A stretch of 64,000 bases of DNA from Streptomyces fumigatiscleroticus (GCF_014647975.1 NZ_BMQF01000016.1:124001-188000), one strand, 5' to 3'. Positions 8,427 through 17,180 are shown, counted from the first letter of the stretch. Notes: generated from the sequence alone by a model not told the origin. A program made the numbers and translations.

Positions 8427-8516
8427 GCCCGTCAGCCGTTCGCCCGACCACCCGCCCATCAGCCGCTCGTCAGCCACCCGTCAGCCGCTCGTCGCCCGCC
8501 CATCAGCCGCCCGTCG
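8427..8516. repeat. Degenerate short repeats of CGTCAGCC / CATCAGCC type
   Basis: About 90 bases built from imperfect copies of an 8-16 base unit (CGTCAGCCGTTCGCC, CCATCAGCCGCTCGTC, CCACCCGTCAGCCGCT). They run across the 3' end of the FAD oxidoreductase gene and the gap to the DUF2795 promoter. This is probably slippage-driven low-complexity DNA. Confidence 0.5.
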
Positions 8517-10071
8517 CCTCCAGCACGGCCATCGCCGCGTTGTGCCCCGGCACCCCGCTCACCCCTCCGCCCCGCACCGCGCCCGCCCCGCACAGCAGCA
8601 CGTTGGCGTGCCGGGTCGCCACGCCCCAGCGGCCGGCCCCCTCCTGGGCGTAGGGCCAGGCCAGCTCGCGGTGGAAGATGTTGCCGCCGGGCAGCCCGAG
8701 GTCGCGCTCCAGATCCAGCGGGCTCTTCGCCTCCAGGCACGGCCGCCCGTCCGCGTCGGTCGCCAGGCAGTCGGCGAGCGGCTCGGCCAGATGGGCGTCG
8801 AGCTGGGCGAGCGTGGCCGCCAGCAGTTCCTCGCGCACGGCGTCGTGGTCCCGGGCGAACAGCCGGGCGGGCGTGTGCAGGCCGAAGAGCGTCAGGGTCT
8901 GGTAGCCCCGCTCGGCCAGGTCCGGGGCGAGGATCGTGGGGTCGGTGAGGGAGTGGCAGTAGATCTCCGAGGGCGGTGCGGCGGGCGGCCGGCCCGAGGC
9001 GGCCTCGGCGTACGCGGTGGCCAGTTGCCGGTAGCCCTCGGCGATGTGGAAGGTGCCGGCGAACGCCTCCCGCGGGTCGACCGCGCTGTCGCGCAGCTCC
9101 GGCAACCGCGTGAGCAGCATGTTCACCTTCAGCTGGGCGCCCTCGGCGGGCGCGGGGGGCGTGTCACCGGTCAGCGCGGCCAGCTCCTGCGGGGAGGCGT
9201 TGACCAGGACGTGCCGGGTTGCGGCGACGCCCTCGCCGTGGGCGGTGCGGTAGGTGACCTCGGCCGCCCGTCCGTCGGTGCCGATGCGGACCGCCTCGTG
9301 CCCGGTGGCCAGGACGGCGCCGGCCGCGCGTGCGGTGGCGGCCAGCGCGTCGGTGAGGGCGCCCATACCGCCGACCGGCACGTCCCAGGCGCCGGTGCCG
9401 CCGCCGATCACGTGGTAGAGGAAGCAGCGGTTCTGCCGCAGCGCGGGGTCGTGGGCGTCGGCGAAGGTGCCGATCAGGGCGTCGGTGAGGACCACGCCCC
9501 GCACCAGGTCGTCGGCGAAGTGCCGCTCGACGGCCACCCCGAGGGGCTCCTCGAACAGCGCCCGCCAGGCCTCCTCGTCGTCGATGCGGCGGCGCAGCTC
9601 CTCGCGGCTGGGCAGCGGCTCGGTGAGGGTCGGGAAGACGCGCCGGGCGACACGGCGGGTCATGCCGTAGAAGCGCTGCCAGGCCGCGTACTCGTGGTCC
9701 GAGCCGGTGAGCCGGACGAAGGCCTCCCGGGTCCGCCGCTCGCCGCCGCCGACGAGCAGGCCGGTGGGGCGGCCGTCCCGCACGGTGGGCGTGTAGGAGG
9801 AGACGGTGCGGGCGCGGACCCGGAAGTCCAGCTCCAGGTCCCGTACGATCTTCCGGGGCAACAGGCTGACCAGGTACGAGTACCGGGAGAGCCGGGCGTC
9901 GACCCCGGTGAACGGCCGGGTGGACACGGCCGCGCCGCCGGTGTGGTCCAGCCGCTCCAGCACCAGCACCGAGCGCCCCGCCCGGGCCAGATAGGCGGCG
10001 GCCACCAGGCCGTTGTGGCCCCCGCCGACGATGACGGCGTCGTACTCCCGGCTTCCCTCGCGTGCGGTCAT
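8503..10071 (-). CDS. NAD(P)/FAD-dependent oxidoreductase, phytoene-dehydrogenase-like
   Basis: 522 aa. An N-terminal FAD Rossmann motif (YDAVIVGGGHNGLVAAAYLARAG) and LERLDHTGGA place it in the CrtI/amine-oxidase-like family. The C-terminal FAD loop is CGAGAVRGGGVSGVPGHNAA. It resembles the PYROXD2-like or carotene-isomerase-like branch rather than true CrtI, and no carotenoid genes are near. Its substrate is unknown. The ribosome site is weak; a GTG nine codons upstream is an alternative start. The C-terminal end falls in the repeat tract. Confidence 0.85.
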   Translation of the reverse strand: MTAREGSREYDAVIVGGGHNGLVAAAYLARAGRSVLVLERLDHTGGAAVSTRPFTGVDARLSRYSYLVSLLPRKIVRDLELDFRVRARTVSSYTPTVRDGRPTGLLVGGGERRTREAFVRLTGSDHEYAAWQRFYGMTRRVARRVFPTLTEPLPSREELRRRIDDEEAWRALFEEPLGVAVERHFADDLVRGVVLTDALIGTFADAHDPALRQNRCFLYHVIGGGTGAWDVPVGGMGALTDALAATARAAGAVLATGHEAVRIGTDGRAAEVTYRTAHGEGVAATRHVLVNASPQELAALTGDTPPAPAEGAQLKVNMLLTRLPELRDSAVDPREAFAGTFHIAEGYRQLATAYAEAASGRPPAAPPSEIYCHSLTDPTILAPDLAERGYQTLTLFGLHTPARLFARDHDAVREELLAATLAQLDAHLAEPLADCLATDADGRPCLEAKSPLDLERDLGLPGGNIFHRELAWPYAQEGAGRWGVATRHANVLLCGAGAVRGGGVSGVPGHNAAMAVLEATGG

Positions 10072-10132
10072 GGTTCTTGGTAACACGCGGTGATCCACAC
10101 GGCCAGGGGTGCGCCGGACACCCGCCCGTGGG

Positions 10133-12367
10133 TCAGTCGCCGCCCGGCGCGCGTCCCTGCCGCAGCGCCGCCACCCTGCGGTACAGCCCGGCCGCCTCCT
10201 TGGCGCGGCCCAGCTGTTCCAGGCAGTGGGCCTCGTCGCTGCGACTGGCGAGGGTGTCGGGGTGGTCGGCGCCCAGGACGCGCTCGCGGGCGTCGGCGAC
10301 GCGCCGGTACTCGGCCAGCGCGTCCGCCCAGCGGCCCAGCCAGCCCAGACCGACGGCGACCTCACGGCGGCTGACCAGGGTGTCGGGGTGGTCGGCGCCC
10401 AGGACGCGCGCGCGGATCGCGCAGACGTCACGGGACTCGGCGAGCGCCTCCTCCCAGCGGCCCAGCCGGCCGAGGTTGACGCCGAGGCCGTGACGGGCGC
10501 GCAGCGTCTCGGGGTGGGTGGGGCCCTCGACCCGGGTACGGTCCTTGACCAGCTCGCGGTAGAGCCGGAGCGCCTCCGTGCTGCGGCCGAGACGGCCCAG
10601 GCTGATGCCGACCTCGTAGCGCGCGGCGAGCGTGTCGGGATGGTCGGGGCCGAGCGCGTGGGCGCGGGCCTCGGCGACCTCCTGGTAGGTGCGCAGCGCC
10701 TCCTGCCAGCGGCCCAGCTGGCCCAGCGCGTAGGCGACCTCGTAGCGGGTGACCAGCGTGTCCGGGTGGTGGGGGCCGAGCACCCGGGCGCGGGCGGCGG
10801 CCACCTCGCGGGCCATGGCGCAGGAGTCCTCCAGCCGGCCCAGCCGGCTGAGGTTGAAGGCGAGGTTGTGCCGGCAGCGCAGCGTGTCGGGGTGGTCGGC
10901 GCCCATGGTGCGCTCCCGCGCGGCGAGCACCGAGACATAGACCTGGTGGGCGTCGAGGTGGCGGCCCAGCCGGCCGAGCACGTAGGCCATCTCCTGGCGG
11001 GTGGCGAGCGTGTCGGGGTGGTCGGGACCGAGGATGCGGATCCGGGCCTCGGCCACGCCCTTGTAGGCGCGCAGGGCGTCGGCGGCGTGGCCGGTGCGGC
11101 TGAGGGTGAAGGCGACCTCGTAGCGGCTGGCGAGGGTGTCGGGGTGGTCGGGACCGAGCAGGTACTCGCGTTCGGCGGCCACCGCGCGGTGCACCTCCCC
11201 CGCCTCCTGCCAGCGGCCCAGGCGGCCCAGGCTGAGGCCCGCGTTGTGCCGCCCCGCCAGCGAGGCGACCGCCTCCGGCGGCGGGGCCGGCCGCTGGTCC
11301 GGCACGCTCTCCCGGGCGTCGACGGCGACGGGCCGCGGGATCCACTCGCCGGACAGACCGGCCGCCGGGTCCGGGGGCGCGGTGCGCAGCCCGGTGCCGG
11401 CCGCCTTGCGGCCGGTGGTCATGCCGTGCGTCCAGGACGGCAGACGGGCCGCGCGGCTCACCGGTTCCGGGCGCGGCTCGGGACGGGGGGTCACCACGGT
11501 GGGCACGTACACCGGTGCCGCGCGGCCCGCGTGGATCCGGCGGCCCAGCTCCCGGGCGTCGGCCGGGCGTTCCTCCGGCTGCTTGGCCAGCAGGTCCAGG
11601 ATGATCCGCTCCAGGTACTCGGGCAGCTCGGCGCGGTGCTCGCGCGGCGGGCTCGGCGGGGTGTCGCGGTGGCCGACGAGGATCGCCCAGGCGTCGTCCA
11701 GGTCGAACGGCGGCACGCCGGTGGCGATCTCGTACAGCACGCAGCCGAGCGAGTACAGGTCACTGCGCCGGTCGACCTCGGCGCCGCCGATCTGCTCGGG
11801 GGACATGTAGAGCGGGGTGCCCATCGCGATGCCGGTGCCGGTCAGCCGGGAGGTGAAGCCGACGTCGTGGCCGAGCCGGGCGATGCCGAAGTCGCAGATC
11901 TTCACCGTGCCGTCGGTGAGCCGGACGATGTTCGCGGGCTTCAGGTCCCGGTGCACGATGCCCTGCTCATGGGTGTAGGCCAGGGCGGCGGCGACCTGCT
12001 CGGCGATGTCGACTACATCGGCGACCGGCAGCGGGTGGTGCTTGTTGTCCTCCAGCAGCTGGCTGAGGTTGCGGCCCTCCAGCAGCTCCATGACCAGATA
12101 GAGCACGCCGTCGGACTCGCCGAAGTCGTGGACCACGGTCACCCCGCGGTGCTGGAGCGCCGCGGCGACCCGGGCCTCGCGCCGGAACCGCTCCCGCAGC
12201 ACACGGCCGAAGCTCTGGTCGGCCTGCGCCCCCAGCGGCTTGAGGCACTTCACGGCGACGCGGCGGCCGAGCGACTCGTCCCGCGCGCGCCACACCTCGC
12301 CCATACCGCCCCGCCCGATCAGCTCGAGCAGCCGGTACCGGCCCTGGATGAGCTTGCTGTCCCCCAT
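10133..12367 (-). CDS. Soluble Ser/Thr protein kinase fused to nine TPR (kinesin-light-chain-like) repeats
   Basis: 744 aa. Residues 10-275 are a PknB-type kinase: GRGGMGEV loop, catalytic Lys40, HRDLKPANI with Asp141, DFG at 159-161, and GTPLYMSPEQ. A Pro-rich linker leads to residues 372-735, nine 42-residue TPR units with eight HPDTL/HPETL signatures of the KLC/TPR_10 type. There is no transmembrane segment, so unlike PknB it is cytosolic and probably recruits targets through the TPR array. All catalytic residues are present. Some TPR units are close copies at DNA level, which is a setting for repeat-number change. Confidence 0.93.
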   Translation of the reverse strand: MGDSKLIQGRYRLLELIGRGGMGEVWRARDESLGRRVAVKCLKPLGAQADQSFGRVLRERFRREARVAAALQHRGVTVVHDFGESDGVLYLVMELLEGRNLSQLLEDNKHHPLPVADVVDIAEQVAAALAYTHEQGIVHRDLKPANIVRLTDGTVKICDFGIARLGHDVGFTSRLTGTGIAMGTPLYMSPEQIGGAEVDRRSDLYSLGCVLYEIATGVPPFDLDDAWAILVGHRDTPPSPPREHRAELPEYLERIILDLLAKQPEERPADARELGRRIHAGRAAPVYVPTVVTPRPEPRPEPVSRAARLPSWTHGMTTGRKAAGTGLRTAPPDPAAGLSGEWIPRPVAVDARESVPDQRPAPPPEAVASLAGRHNAGLSLGRLGRWQEAGEVHRAVAAEREYLLGPDHPDTLASRYEVAFTLSRTGHAADALRAYKGVAEARIRILGPDHPDTLATRQEMAYVLGRLGRHLDAHQVYVSVLAARERTMGADHPDTLRCRHNLAFNLSRLGRLEDSCAMAREVAAARARVLGPHHPDTLVTRYEVAYALGQLGRWQEALRTYQEVAEARAHALGPDHPDTLAARYEVGISLGRLGRSTEALRLYRELVKDRTRVEGPTHPETLRARHGLGVNLGRLGRWEEALAESRDVCAIRARVLGADHPDTLVSRREVAVGLGWLGRWADALAEYRRVADARERVLGADHPDTLASRSDEAHCLEQLGRAKEAAGLYRRVAALRQGRAPGGD
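10165..11254 (-). repeat. 126-bp coding repeats of the TPR array
   Basis: Phrases such as GGTGTCGGGGTGGTCGG recur every 126 bases on the plus strand, eight times, matching the 42-residue TPR unit of the kinase. The close DNA identity of neighbouring units suggests recent duplication or gene conversion. Confidence 0.75.
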
Positions 12368-12429
12368 CTCCCGTGCCCGCCCCCGTCATCGTCGGACCCG
12401 CCCTCCCCTGGCCCGCCCAGTATGGCGGT

Positions 12430-13278
12430 CTATCGCCCGGCTTTGTACGGTGCCGGGCGTGCGCCGGGTCCCAGTCGGGCCATGGCGCGCAGGATGTGTT
12501 TGGGCGGGAGTTGCCAGCGCAGACGTGCGGGAACGCAGCGCAGCAGGCTGCCCGTGGCACGCAGGTGCCGGGTGACGGCGGCGGGTTCGGGGGCCGGTCT
12601 GCCGTACAGGCGATGGGCGTACGGCGGTAGGGAGGCGTACGCCAGTTGTGCCACATGCCGCCACAGCAGTGCGCGGGCCGGGACGAGCAGGGGCGGCGTC
12701 GGCGGGCGCAGCAGGAAGTCGTCCACCTCGCGGGCCTCCGCCCCCGCGGCCAGCTCGGGCCGTATCCCGGCGAAGTAGGCGGCCATCCGCCGGCGGTCGG
12801 CGGGTACGGCGGCCGGGTCGAGTCCCACCAGGCGGGCGCTCTCGCGCTGTTCGGCGAGGTAGCGGTCGGCCTGGGCGTCGGTGAGCGGGAAGCCGGAGCG
12901 GCGCAGGACGTGCAGATAGGAGTCGACCTCGGCGCAGTGCACCCACAGCAGCAGCTCCGGTTCGTCGATCCCGTAGCGCTCGCCCGTGCCGGGGTCGGTC
13001 GCCCGGAGCATGCCGTGTATCTTCCGGACGCGGGCGCCCGCCTGTTCGGCGGCCTCGGTGGTGCCGTAGGTGGTGGTGCCCACGAAGTCGGCGGTGCGCA
13101 GCAGCCGGCCCCAGGCGTCGCGCCGGAAGTCGGAGTTCTGCATGACGCCGCGCACCGCGCGGGGGTGCAGGGCCTGGAGGTACAGGGCCCGGATCCCGGC
13201 GATCCACATCATCGGGTCGCCGTGCATCTGCCAGGTCACCGACGAGGGACCGAACAGCCCCGGATCGGCCTCGCTCAT
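12430..13278 (-). CDS. Oxygenase MpaB family protein (DUF2236)
   Basis: 282 aa. It has the DUF2236 opening VTWQMHGDPMMWIAGIRALYL, the ALHPRAVRGVMQ block with a conserved His, and LLLWVHCAEVDSYL. Characterised relatives (fungal MpaB', latex-clearing protein) are haem-dependent oxygenases with His ligands. In Streptomyces the role is unknown; lipid or hydrocarbon oxidation is an inference. A strong GGAGGTGG precedes the ATG. Confidence 0.85.
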   Translation of the reverse strand: MSEADPGLFGPSSVTWQMHGDPMMWIAGIRALYLQALHPRAVRGVMQNSDFRRDAWGRLLRTADFVGTTTYGTTEAAEQAGARVRKIHGMLRATDPGTGERYGIDEPELLLWVHCAEVDSYLHVLRRSGFPLTDAQADRYLAEQRESARLVGLDPAAVPADRRRMAAYFAGIRPELAAGAEAREVDDFLLRPPTPPLLVPARALLWRHVAQLAYASLPPYAHRLYGRPAPEPAAVTRHLRATGSLLRCVPARLRWQLPPKHILRAMARLGPGARPAPYKAGR

Positions 13279-13372
13279 GCGCCACCTCCGCTCGCACGCG
13301 TGTGCGACCACGATGGCACGGCCCGGCGCCCCGGTCGACACCGCCGGTTCCGCGGGGAACGGGGCGGTCGGC

Positions 13373-13771
13373 TCAGCCCAGTGTGGCGAGGAAGTCGGAG
13401 CAGGCCCGGGCACAGGCGCGGCACACCGCCGCGCTCTTCTCGGCGCCCGGACAGGCGTCGAAGACGTGCGCGCTCTCCAGGCACACCTGCCGGCACCACT
13501 CCAGCTGGACGCGGATGGCCGTCTCGTCCACCTGGTTCTGTTCGGACAGCACACGGCAGGTGGCGTCGCACACCTCCGCGCACATGATGCCCTTGCGTCG
13601 TACGATTTCCTGCTTCTGGGTGCCGTCCGGTTCCACCAGGCTCGCGCGGAGCGCACATGCCCGGGCGCATTCAGTACACGCCTGTGCGCACGCGAAACGG
13701 TCCTCCAGGAACCGGAACAGCTCCTGCTGGTCTGTCGTCGTCGTCACACCGCGCGGGTAGCCGCCGCGCAT
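13373..13771 (-). CDS. Cys-rich four-helix-bundle copper-binding-type protein
   Basis: About 132 aa. It carries evenly spaced Cys motifs: CAQACTECARACAL, CAEVCDATCRVL, CRQVCLES and CRACARACSDF. These fit the Csp-like four-helix bundle in which Cys residues line the core and store Cu(I). No signal peptide is seen, so this is a cytosolic form. The start is uncertain: ATG at 13771 or GTG at 13747 (VTTTTDQQELF), neither with a good ribosome site. Neighbouring small genes are stress-related. Confidence 0.75.
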   Translation of the reverse strand: MRGGYPRGVTTTTDQQELFRFLEDRFACAQACTECARACALRASLVEPDGTQKQEIVRRKGIMCAEVCDATCRVLSEQNQVDETAIRVQLEWCRQVCLESAHVFDACPGAEKSAAVCRACARACSDFLATLG

Positions 13772-13889
13772 CGCGTCAAACCCGGTGTTCCCCAGGGCTC
13801 CGGCCGGTTTCCGGCACACCGGCGACGGGCACCCGTGCGGCCCGCGCGCGGAGTCCGCCGCGCGGCGCGGGAATGACGCACGGAGGTGA

Positions 13890-14300
13890 ATGCAGGTGCC
13901 CGGACGACAGGAACTGCCGTCTACTCTGGGGCGCTCCCCCGAGGAGGCCCAGCGCACATGGATCAAGGCGCACGACTCCGCCGTGGAGGAGTACGGCGAG
14001 GGCGAGCGGGCGCACCGGGTGGCCTACGGCGCGCTCAAGCACAAGTTCGAGAAGGTCGGCGACCACTGGGAGCGCAAGGAGGGCGGCCGCAAGGGCCCCT
14101 CCGACCCGCGGTCGGCGCGCCCCCGCGACCAGGGCGGGCGCAGCGGCCAGGGCGTCGACGAGCAGGCTTCCAAGGAGCATCTGTACGACGTCGCCAAGCG
14201 GCTGGACGTCCAGGGCCGGTCGCGGATGTCGAAGGACGAACTGCTCGACGCGATCCGCAAGGCCAACCGTTCGCGGACACGTCAGGCCCGCTCGGACTGA
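13890..14300 (+). CDS. ChaB family protein with C-terminal Rho N-like domain
   Basis: 136 aa. The N-terminal half has the ChaB pattern (LPSTLGRSPEEAQRTWIKAH, EYGEGERAHRVAYGALKHKF). The C-terminal part (EHLYDVAKRLDVQGRSRMSKDEL) matches a Rho_N/SAP-like helical domain that may bind nucleic acid. GGAGG is only three bases from the ATG at 13890, so the GTG at 13896 (VPGRQELP) is a likely real start. The function of ChaB in actinobacteria is unknown; despite the name it is not a clear regulator of cation transport. Confidence 0.85.
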   Translation: MQVPGRQELPSTLGRSPEEAQRTWIKAHDSAVEEYGEGERAHRVAYGALKHKFEKVGDHWERKEGGRKGPSDPRSARPRDQGGRSGQGVDEQASKEHLYDVAKRLDVQGRSRMSKDELLDAIRKANRSRTRQARSD

Positions 14301-14311
14301 ACGGTTCGCCC

Positions 14312-14336
14312 GGTTCACCCGGGACTCCCGGGGTAC
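14312..14336 (+). promoter_or_regulatory. Candidate SigB-type stress promoter for the DUF6479 gene
   Basis: GGTT, 15 bases, GGGTAC matches GNNT-N14-16-GGGTAY. The -10 box ends ten bases before the ATG, so the transcript would be leaderless or nearly so, in line with the missing ribosome site. Confidence 0.55.
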
Positions 14337-14345
14337 TCGCGGGCC

Positions 14346-14708
14346 ATGAGTACCGCATGGATGGACTTGGCCGCGGGCCGTGGTGCCCTCGGCATCGGAC
14401 TGGTCGTGGCGGCCGTGGTGGTCGTGGCCCTGCTGATCGGCGCCTTCGCGTTCGGTATCCGGATCAAGCGCCGTGAGCTCCCTCCCCCGCGCCCCGACGA
14501 ACAGCCCCACCTGCCCGACGGCGGCCCGGTGCGCGAGACGATGGAGAACCGGGAGCCCGACGAGATGCCCAGAAGCGAGCAGCGGCTGCTCCCGCACGAG
14601 GTGCACGGCAACATGCCCAGCCGGACCGCCGCGGCACAGGGCAGCCGGCCCCGCTGGTCCAAGGGCAGCAGCGGCTCCTTCGGCGGTGGCGGCCCGGGCA
14701 GCCACTGA
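14346..14708 (+). CDS. Small single-pass membrane protein, DUF6479-like
   Basis: 120 aa. One strong TM helix lies at about residues 15-38, followed by a cytoplasmic tail with the family-like RRELPPPRPDEQPHLPDGGP stretch and a Gly/Ser-rich end. Function is unknown. The SigB-type promoter directly upstream suggests expression under osmotic or general stress. No ribosome site is visible, which fits leaderless translation. Confidence 0.75.
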   Translation: MSTAWMDLAAGRGALGIGLVVAAVVVVALLIGAFAFGIRIKRRELPPPRPDEQPHLPDGGPVRETMENREPDEMPRSEQRLLPHEVHGNMPSRTAAAQGSRPRWSKGSSGSFGGGGPGSH

Positions 14709-14777
14709 CCGCCGGCCCGTCGCAGGGCCGTCGCACCCAGCCCCGCCGGGGCCGTCGTACCGAGGAAAGTGAGAACC

Positions 14778-15128
14778 ATGGCCGACCCCGCCCGCAACAC
14801 CCTGCCGTTGCCCGACTACGACCATCTGCCGGTCGGCAGCCTTCAGGGCCGTATCCGGTCGCTGACCGCCGAGGAGGTCGAGGAACTGCTGGCGTACGAG
14901 CGCTCGCACGCCGACCGGCTGCCCGTCACCGAGGTGCTGGCCGCCCGGCTGGAGCAACTTCGGGCGGGCGCGGAGCCGACGTCCGGCGACCCGGCGGCCC
15001 CGCGGCCCGAGCAGAGCGAACACCGGTCGGGCTCCCCCGTGACGCCCTCCACCTCCCCGCAGCCCTCCAGCCCGCCGCCGCACGGCACCCCGGACCAGCC
15101 GGCCAAGCCGAAGGGCAACCGTACGTAG
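14778..15128 (+). CDS. Small conserved hypothetical protein
   Basis: 116 aa. The N-terminal 65 residues are helical (LPDYDHLPVGSLQGRIRSL, EEVEELLAYERSHADR, VLAARLEQL) and recall short actinobacterial domains of unknown function. The rest is a disordered Pro/Ser tail. AGGAAAGTGAG precedes the ATG. It probably shares control with the DUF6479 gene 69 bases upstream. Confidence 0.7.
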   Translation: MADPARNTLPLPDYDHLPVGSLQGRIRSLTAEEVEELLAYERSHADRLPVTEVLAARLEQLRAGAEPTSGDPAAPRPEQSEHRSGSPVTPSTSPQPSSPPPHGTPDQPAKPKGNRT

Positions 15129-15152
15129 GCGTCCGGGCACGCAGACGTTTCC

Positions 15153-15178
15153 GGCACGGGTGCGTGGGCACCCGTGCC
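15153..15178. terminator. Strong hairpin between the small gene and the cytochrome b gene
   Basis: GGCACGGGTGC and its perfect complement pair over an 11-bp stem with loop GTGG, 24 bases after the previous stop. It overlaps the outermost possible GTG start (15160) of the cytochrome b gene, which argues for a later start. Confidence 0.65.
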
Positions 15179-15180
15179 CG

Positions 15181-16794
15181 GTGCTGTTGACGAGAAGAAG
15201 GGCCCGCGCCGCCGCGCGGGCCCGTCAGTCGGCCGAACCCACCGTCACCTGGGCCGACGGCCGACTCCCCGTGAGCGAGGGCGGCAAGGGACTGCTGCGC
15301 AAGGCGTTCCCCGACCACTGGTCGTTCCTGCTGGGCGAGATCGCGCTCTACAGCTTCGTCGTCCTGCTGCTGACGGGCGTCTGGCTGACGCTGTTCTTCC
15401 ACCCGTCGATGACCGAGGCCGTCTACGACGGCTCCTACCGGCCGCTCGACGGGGTCCGCATGTCGCAGGCGTACCGCTCGGCGGTGGACATCAGCTTCGA
15501 CGTGCGCGGCGGGCTGCTGATCCGGCAGCTGCACCACTGGGCGTCGCTGGTGTTCCTGTCGGCGATCGGGGTGCATCTGCTGCGCGTCTTCTTCACGGGC
15601 GCCTTCCGCCGGCCCCGTGAGGTCAACTGGACGATCGGCGTGACGCTGTTCCTGCTGGCGGTGGCCGAGGGGTTCGCGGGCTACTCGCTCCCGGACGACC
15701 TGCTGTCCGGGACCGGCCTCAGGATCGCGCAGGGCATCATGCTCTCCCTCCCCGTCATCGGCACGTACATCGGCATGTTCGTCTTCGGCGGCGAGTTCCC
15801 CGGACACGACTTCATCCCCCGGCTGTACACGGTGCACATTCTGCTGCTGCCCGGGCTGCTGCTCGCGTTGATCACCGTCCATCTGATCCTGGTGGTCTAT
15901 CTGAAGCACACCCAGTGGGCGGGCCGGGGCCGCACCGATCGCAATGTCGTGGGCAAGCCGATGTTCCCGCAGTTCATCACCGCTTCCGGCGGGCTGTTCA
16001 TGATGGTCTTCGGGGTGCTGGCGCTGCTGGCGGGGGTGGCCCAGATCAACCCGATCTGGGTGTACGGCCCCTACCGCCCGGACCTCGTCTCCACGGGTTC
16101 GCAGCCCGACTGGTACGTCGGCTTCATGGACGGCGCGCTGCGGCTGATGCCTCCGCTGGAGACGGCCGTGGCCGGGCACACCCTGATGTGGAACGTGCTG
16201 GTGCCCGCGGTGGTGCTGCCGCTCGCCCTGTTCGCGGTGGTGTACGCCTACCCGTTCTTCGAGCGGTGGGTGACCGGCGACGACCGGGAGCACCACCTGT
16301 GCGACCGGCCCCGGGACCGGCCCGTGCGGACCGGCCTGGGCGTGGCCGCGATCTCCTTCTACGGCGTGCTGACGATCGCGGGCGGCAACGACGTCATCGC
16401 CCACACCTTCCGCCTGTCGCTGAACGTCCTCACCTGGGTGTTCCGGATCGCGGTGCTGGTCGTGCCGCCGCTCGCCTTCATGGTCACCAGGCGGATCTGT
16501 TCCGCGATGCAGGAGGCGGAGCTCCAGCGGCTCGCCGAGGGCGAGGAGACGGGCGAGGTGCGGCAGACGGTCGCGGGCGGCTACGAGGAGAGTCACGAGC
16601 CCCTCGGTCCGGAGCGCCGGTACGTGATCCGCACCCGGGAGCTGCCGGAGCCGCTCGCTCCGGCGGACTCCGACGGGGACACGCCGGCGGTCGAGCGGCT
16701 GCGGGCGACGCTGAGCGCCTGGTACTACGGCGACCGGGTGACTCAGGACGACGAGGGGGAACGGGAGCCCTCCGGGGGCGAGCTGGAGCGCTGA
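15181..16794 (+). CDS. Orphan cytochrome b subunit (QcrB paralogue)
   Basis: 537 aa from GTG 15181; GTG 15160 lies in a hairpin and GTG 15271 is another option. It is clearly QcrB-like: FPDHWSFLLGEIALYSF, the haem helix RGGLLIRQLHHWAS with two His, VHLLRVFFTGAFR, a second haem helix with LYTVH and ITVHL, and the Qo-site PDWY motif of actinobacteria. It would accept quinol electrons in a bc1-type complex. The Rieske and cytochrome c genes that normally accompany qcrB are absent, so this is a stand-alone second copy. Its 3' end overlaps a convergent ctaF by 52 bases. Confidence 0.88.
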   Translation: MLLTRRRARAAARARQSAEPTVTWADGRLPVSEGGKGLLRKAFPDHWSFLLGEIALYSFVVLLLTGVWLTLFFHPSMTEAVYDGSYRPLDGVRMSQAYRSAVDISFDVRGGLLIRQLHHWASLVFLSAIGVHLLRVFFTGAFRRPREVNWTIGVTLFLLAVAEGFAGYSLPDDLLSGTGLRIAQGIMLSLPVIGTYIGMFVFGGEFPGHDFIPRLYTVHILLLPGLLLALITVHLILVVYLKHTQWAGRGRTDRNVVGKPMFPQFITASGGLFMMVFGVLALLAGVAQINPIWVYGPYRPDLVSTGSQPDWYVGFMDGALRLMPPLETAVAGHTLMWNVLVPAVVLPLALFAVVYAYPFFERWVTGDDREHHLCDRPRDRPVRTGLGVAAISFYGVLTIAGGNDVIAHTFRLSLNVLTWVFRIAVLVVPPLAFMVTRRICSAMQEAELQRLAEGEETGEVRQTVAGGYEESHEPLGPERRYVIRTRELPEPLAPADSDGDTPAVERLRATLSAWYYGDRVTQDDEGEREPSGGELER

Positions 16795-17180
16795 GCCCCG
16801 CGGTTCGCGTACTGGAAGACCATGCCGAACACACCGTGGCCGAGCACCCCGAGGCCCAGCAGCGCCAGCCACAGGCCGTAGACGACGCCGAGCGCCAGCA
16901 GCAGGGCGCCGAGTGCGGTCGTGACGGGCCAGCCGCTGCGCGCCGGGAAGAACTCCAGCGGTCCGGCGCCGTCCGCCACCTCGGCGTCCGGGTGGTCCTG
17001 GGCCCGCGGCCCGCGCCGGTGGTGCTGCACACGCAGGAAGAACGCCACCAGCGAGGCCATCACGAAGGCGAGGACCAGGACGGCGGTGCCGGCGGGCTCG
17101 GCCGAGAACCAGCCGTAGCCGGCGGCGACGACGGCGAAGAACACGGCCACGCCGGTGAACAGTCGGGCTTCGGTCCTCAC
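16743..17180 (-). CDS. ctaF: Cytochrome c oxidase subunit IV (CtaF paralogue)
   Basis: 145 aa, with TM helices at about 7-25, 32-50, 84-104 and 105-122. The order, the VRTEARLFTGVAVFF start and the position after ctaD match actinobacterial CtaF. The C-terminal tail (QRSSSPPEGSRSPSSS) is encoded antisense to the end of the cytochrome b gene. The GTG start overlaps the ctaD stop (GTGA), so the pair is co-translated. Confidence 0.85.
   Translation of the reverse strand: MRTEARLFTGVAVFFAVVAAGYGWFSAEPAGTAVLVLAFVMASLVAFFLRVQHHRRGPRAQDHPDAEVADGAGPLEFFPARSGWPVTTALGALLLALGVVYGLWLALLGLGVLGHGVFGMVFQYANRGAQRSSSPPEGSRSPSSS

Noticed and set aside
8427..8516. CRISPR-like array
   Set aside because: The units are short, degenerate and contiguous, without regular spacers, and no cas genes are present.
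8503..10071. Calling the FAD oxidoreductase a carotenoid desaturase (CrtI)
   Set aside because: The FAD motifs fit the wider family, but no crt genes are nearby and the sequence is closer to the PYROXD2-like branch.
13807..13832. A third SigB-type promoter in front of the ChaB gene
   Set aside because: GTTT-N16-GGGCAC departs from the GGGTAY box at a key position.
15160..15180. GTG 15160 as the start of the cytochrome b gene
   Set aside because: It lies inside an 11-bp hairpin that more likely belongs to the end of the previous transcript, and no ribosome site is near.
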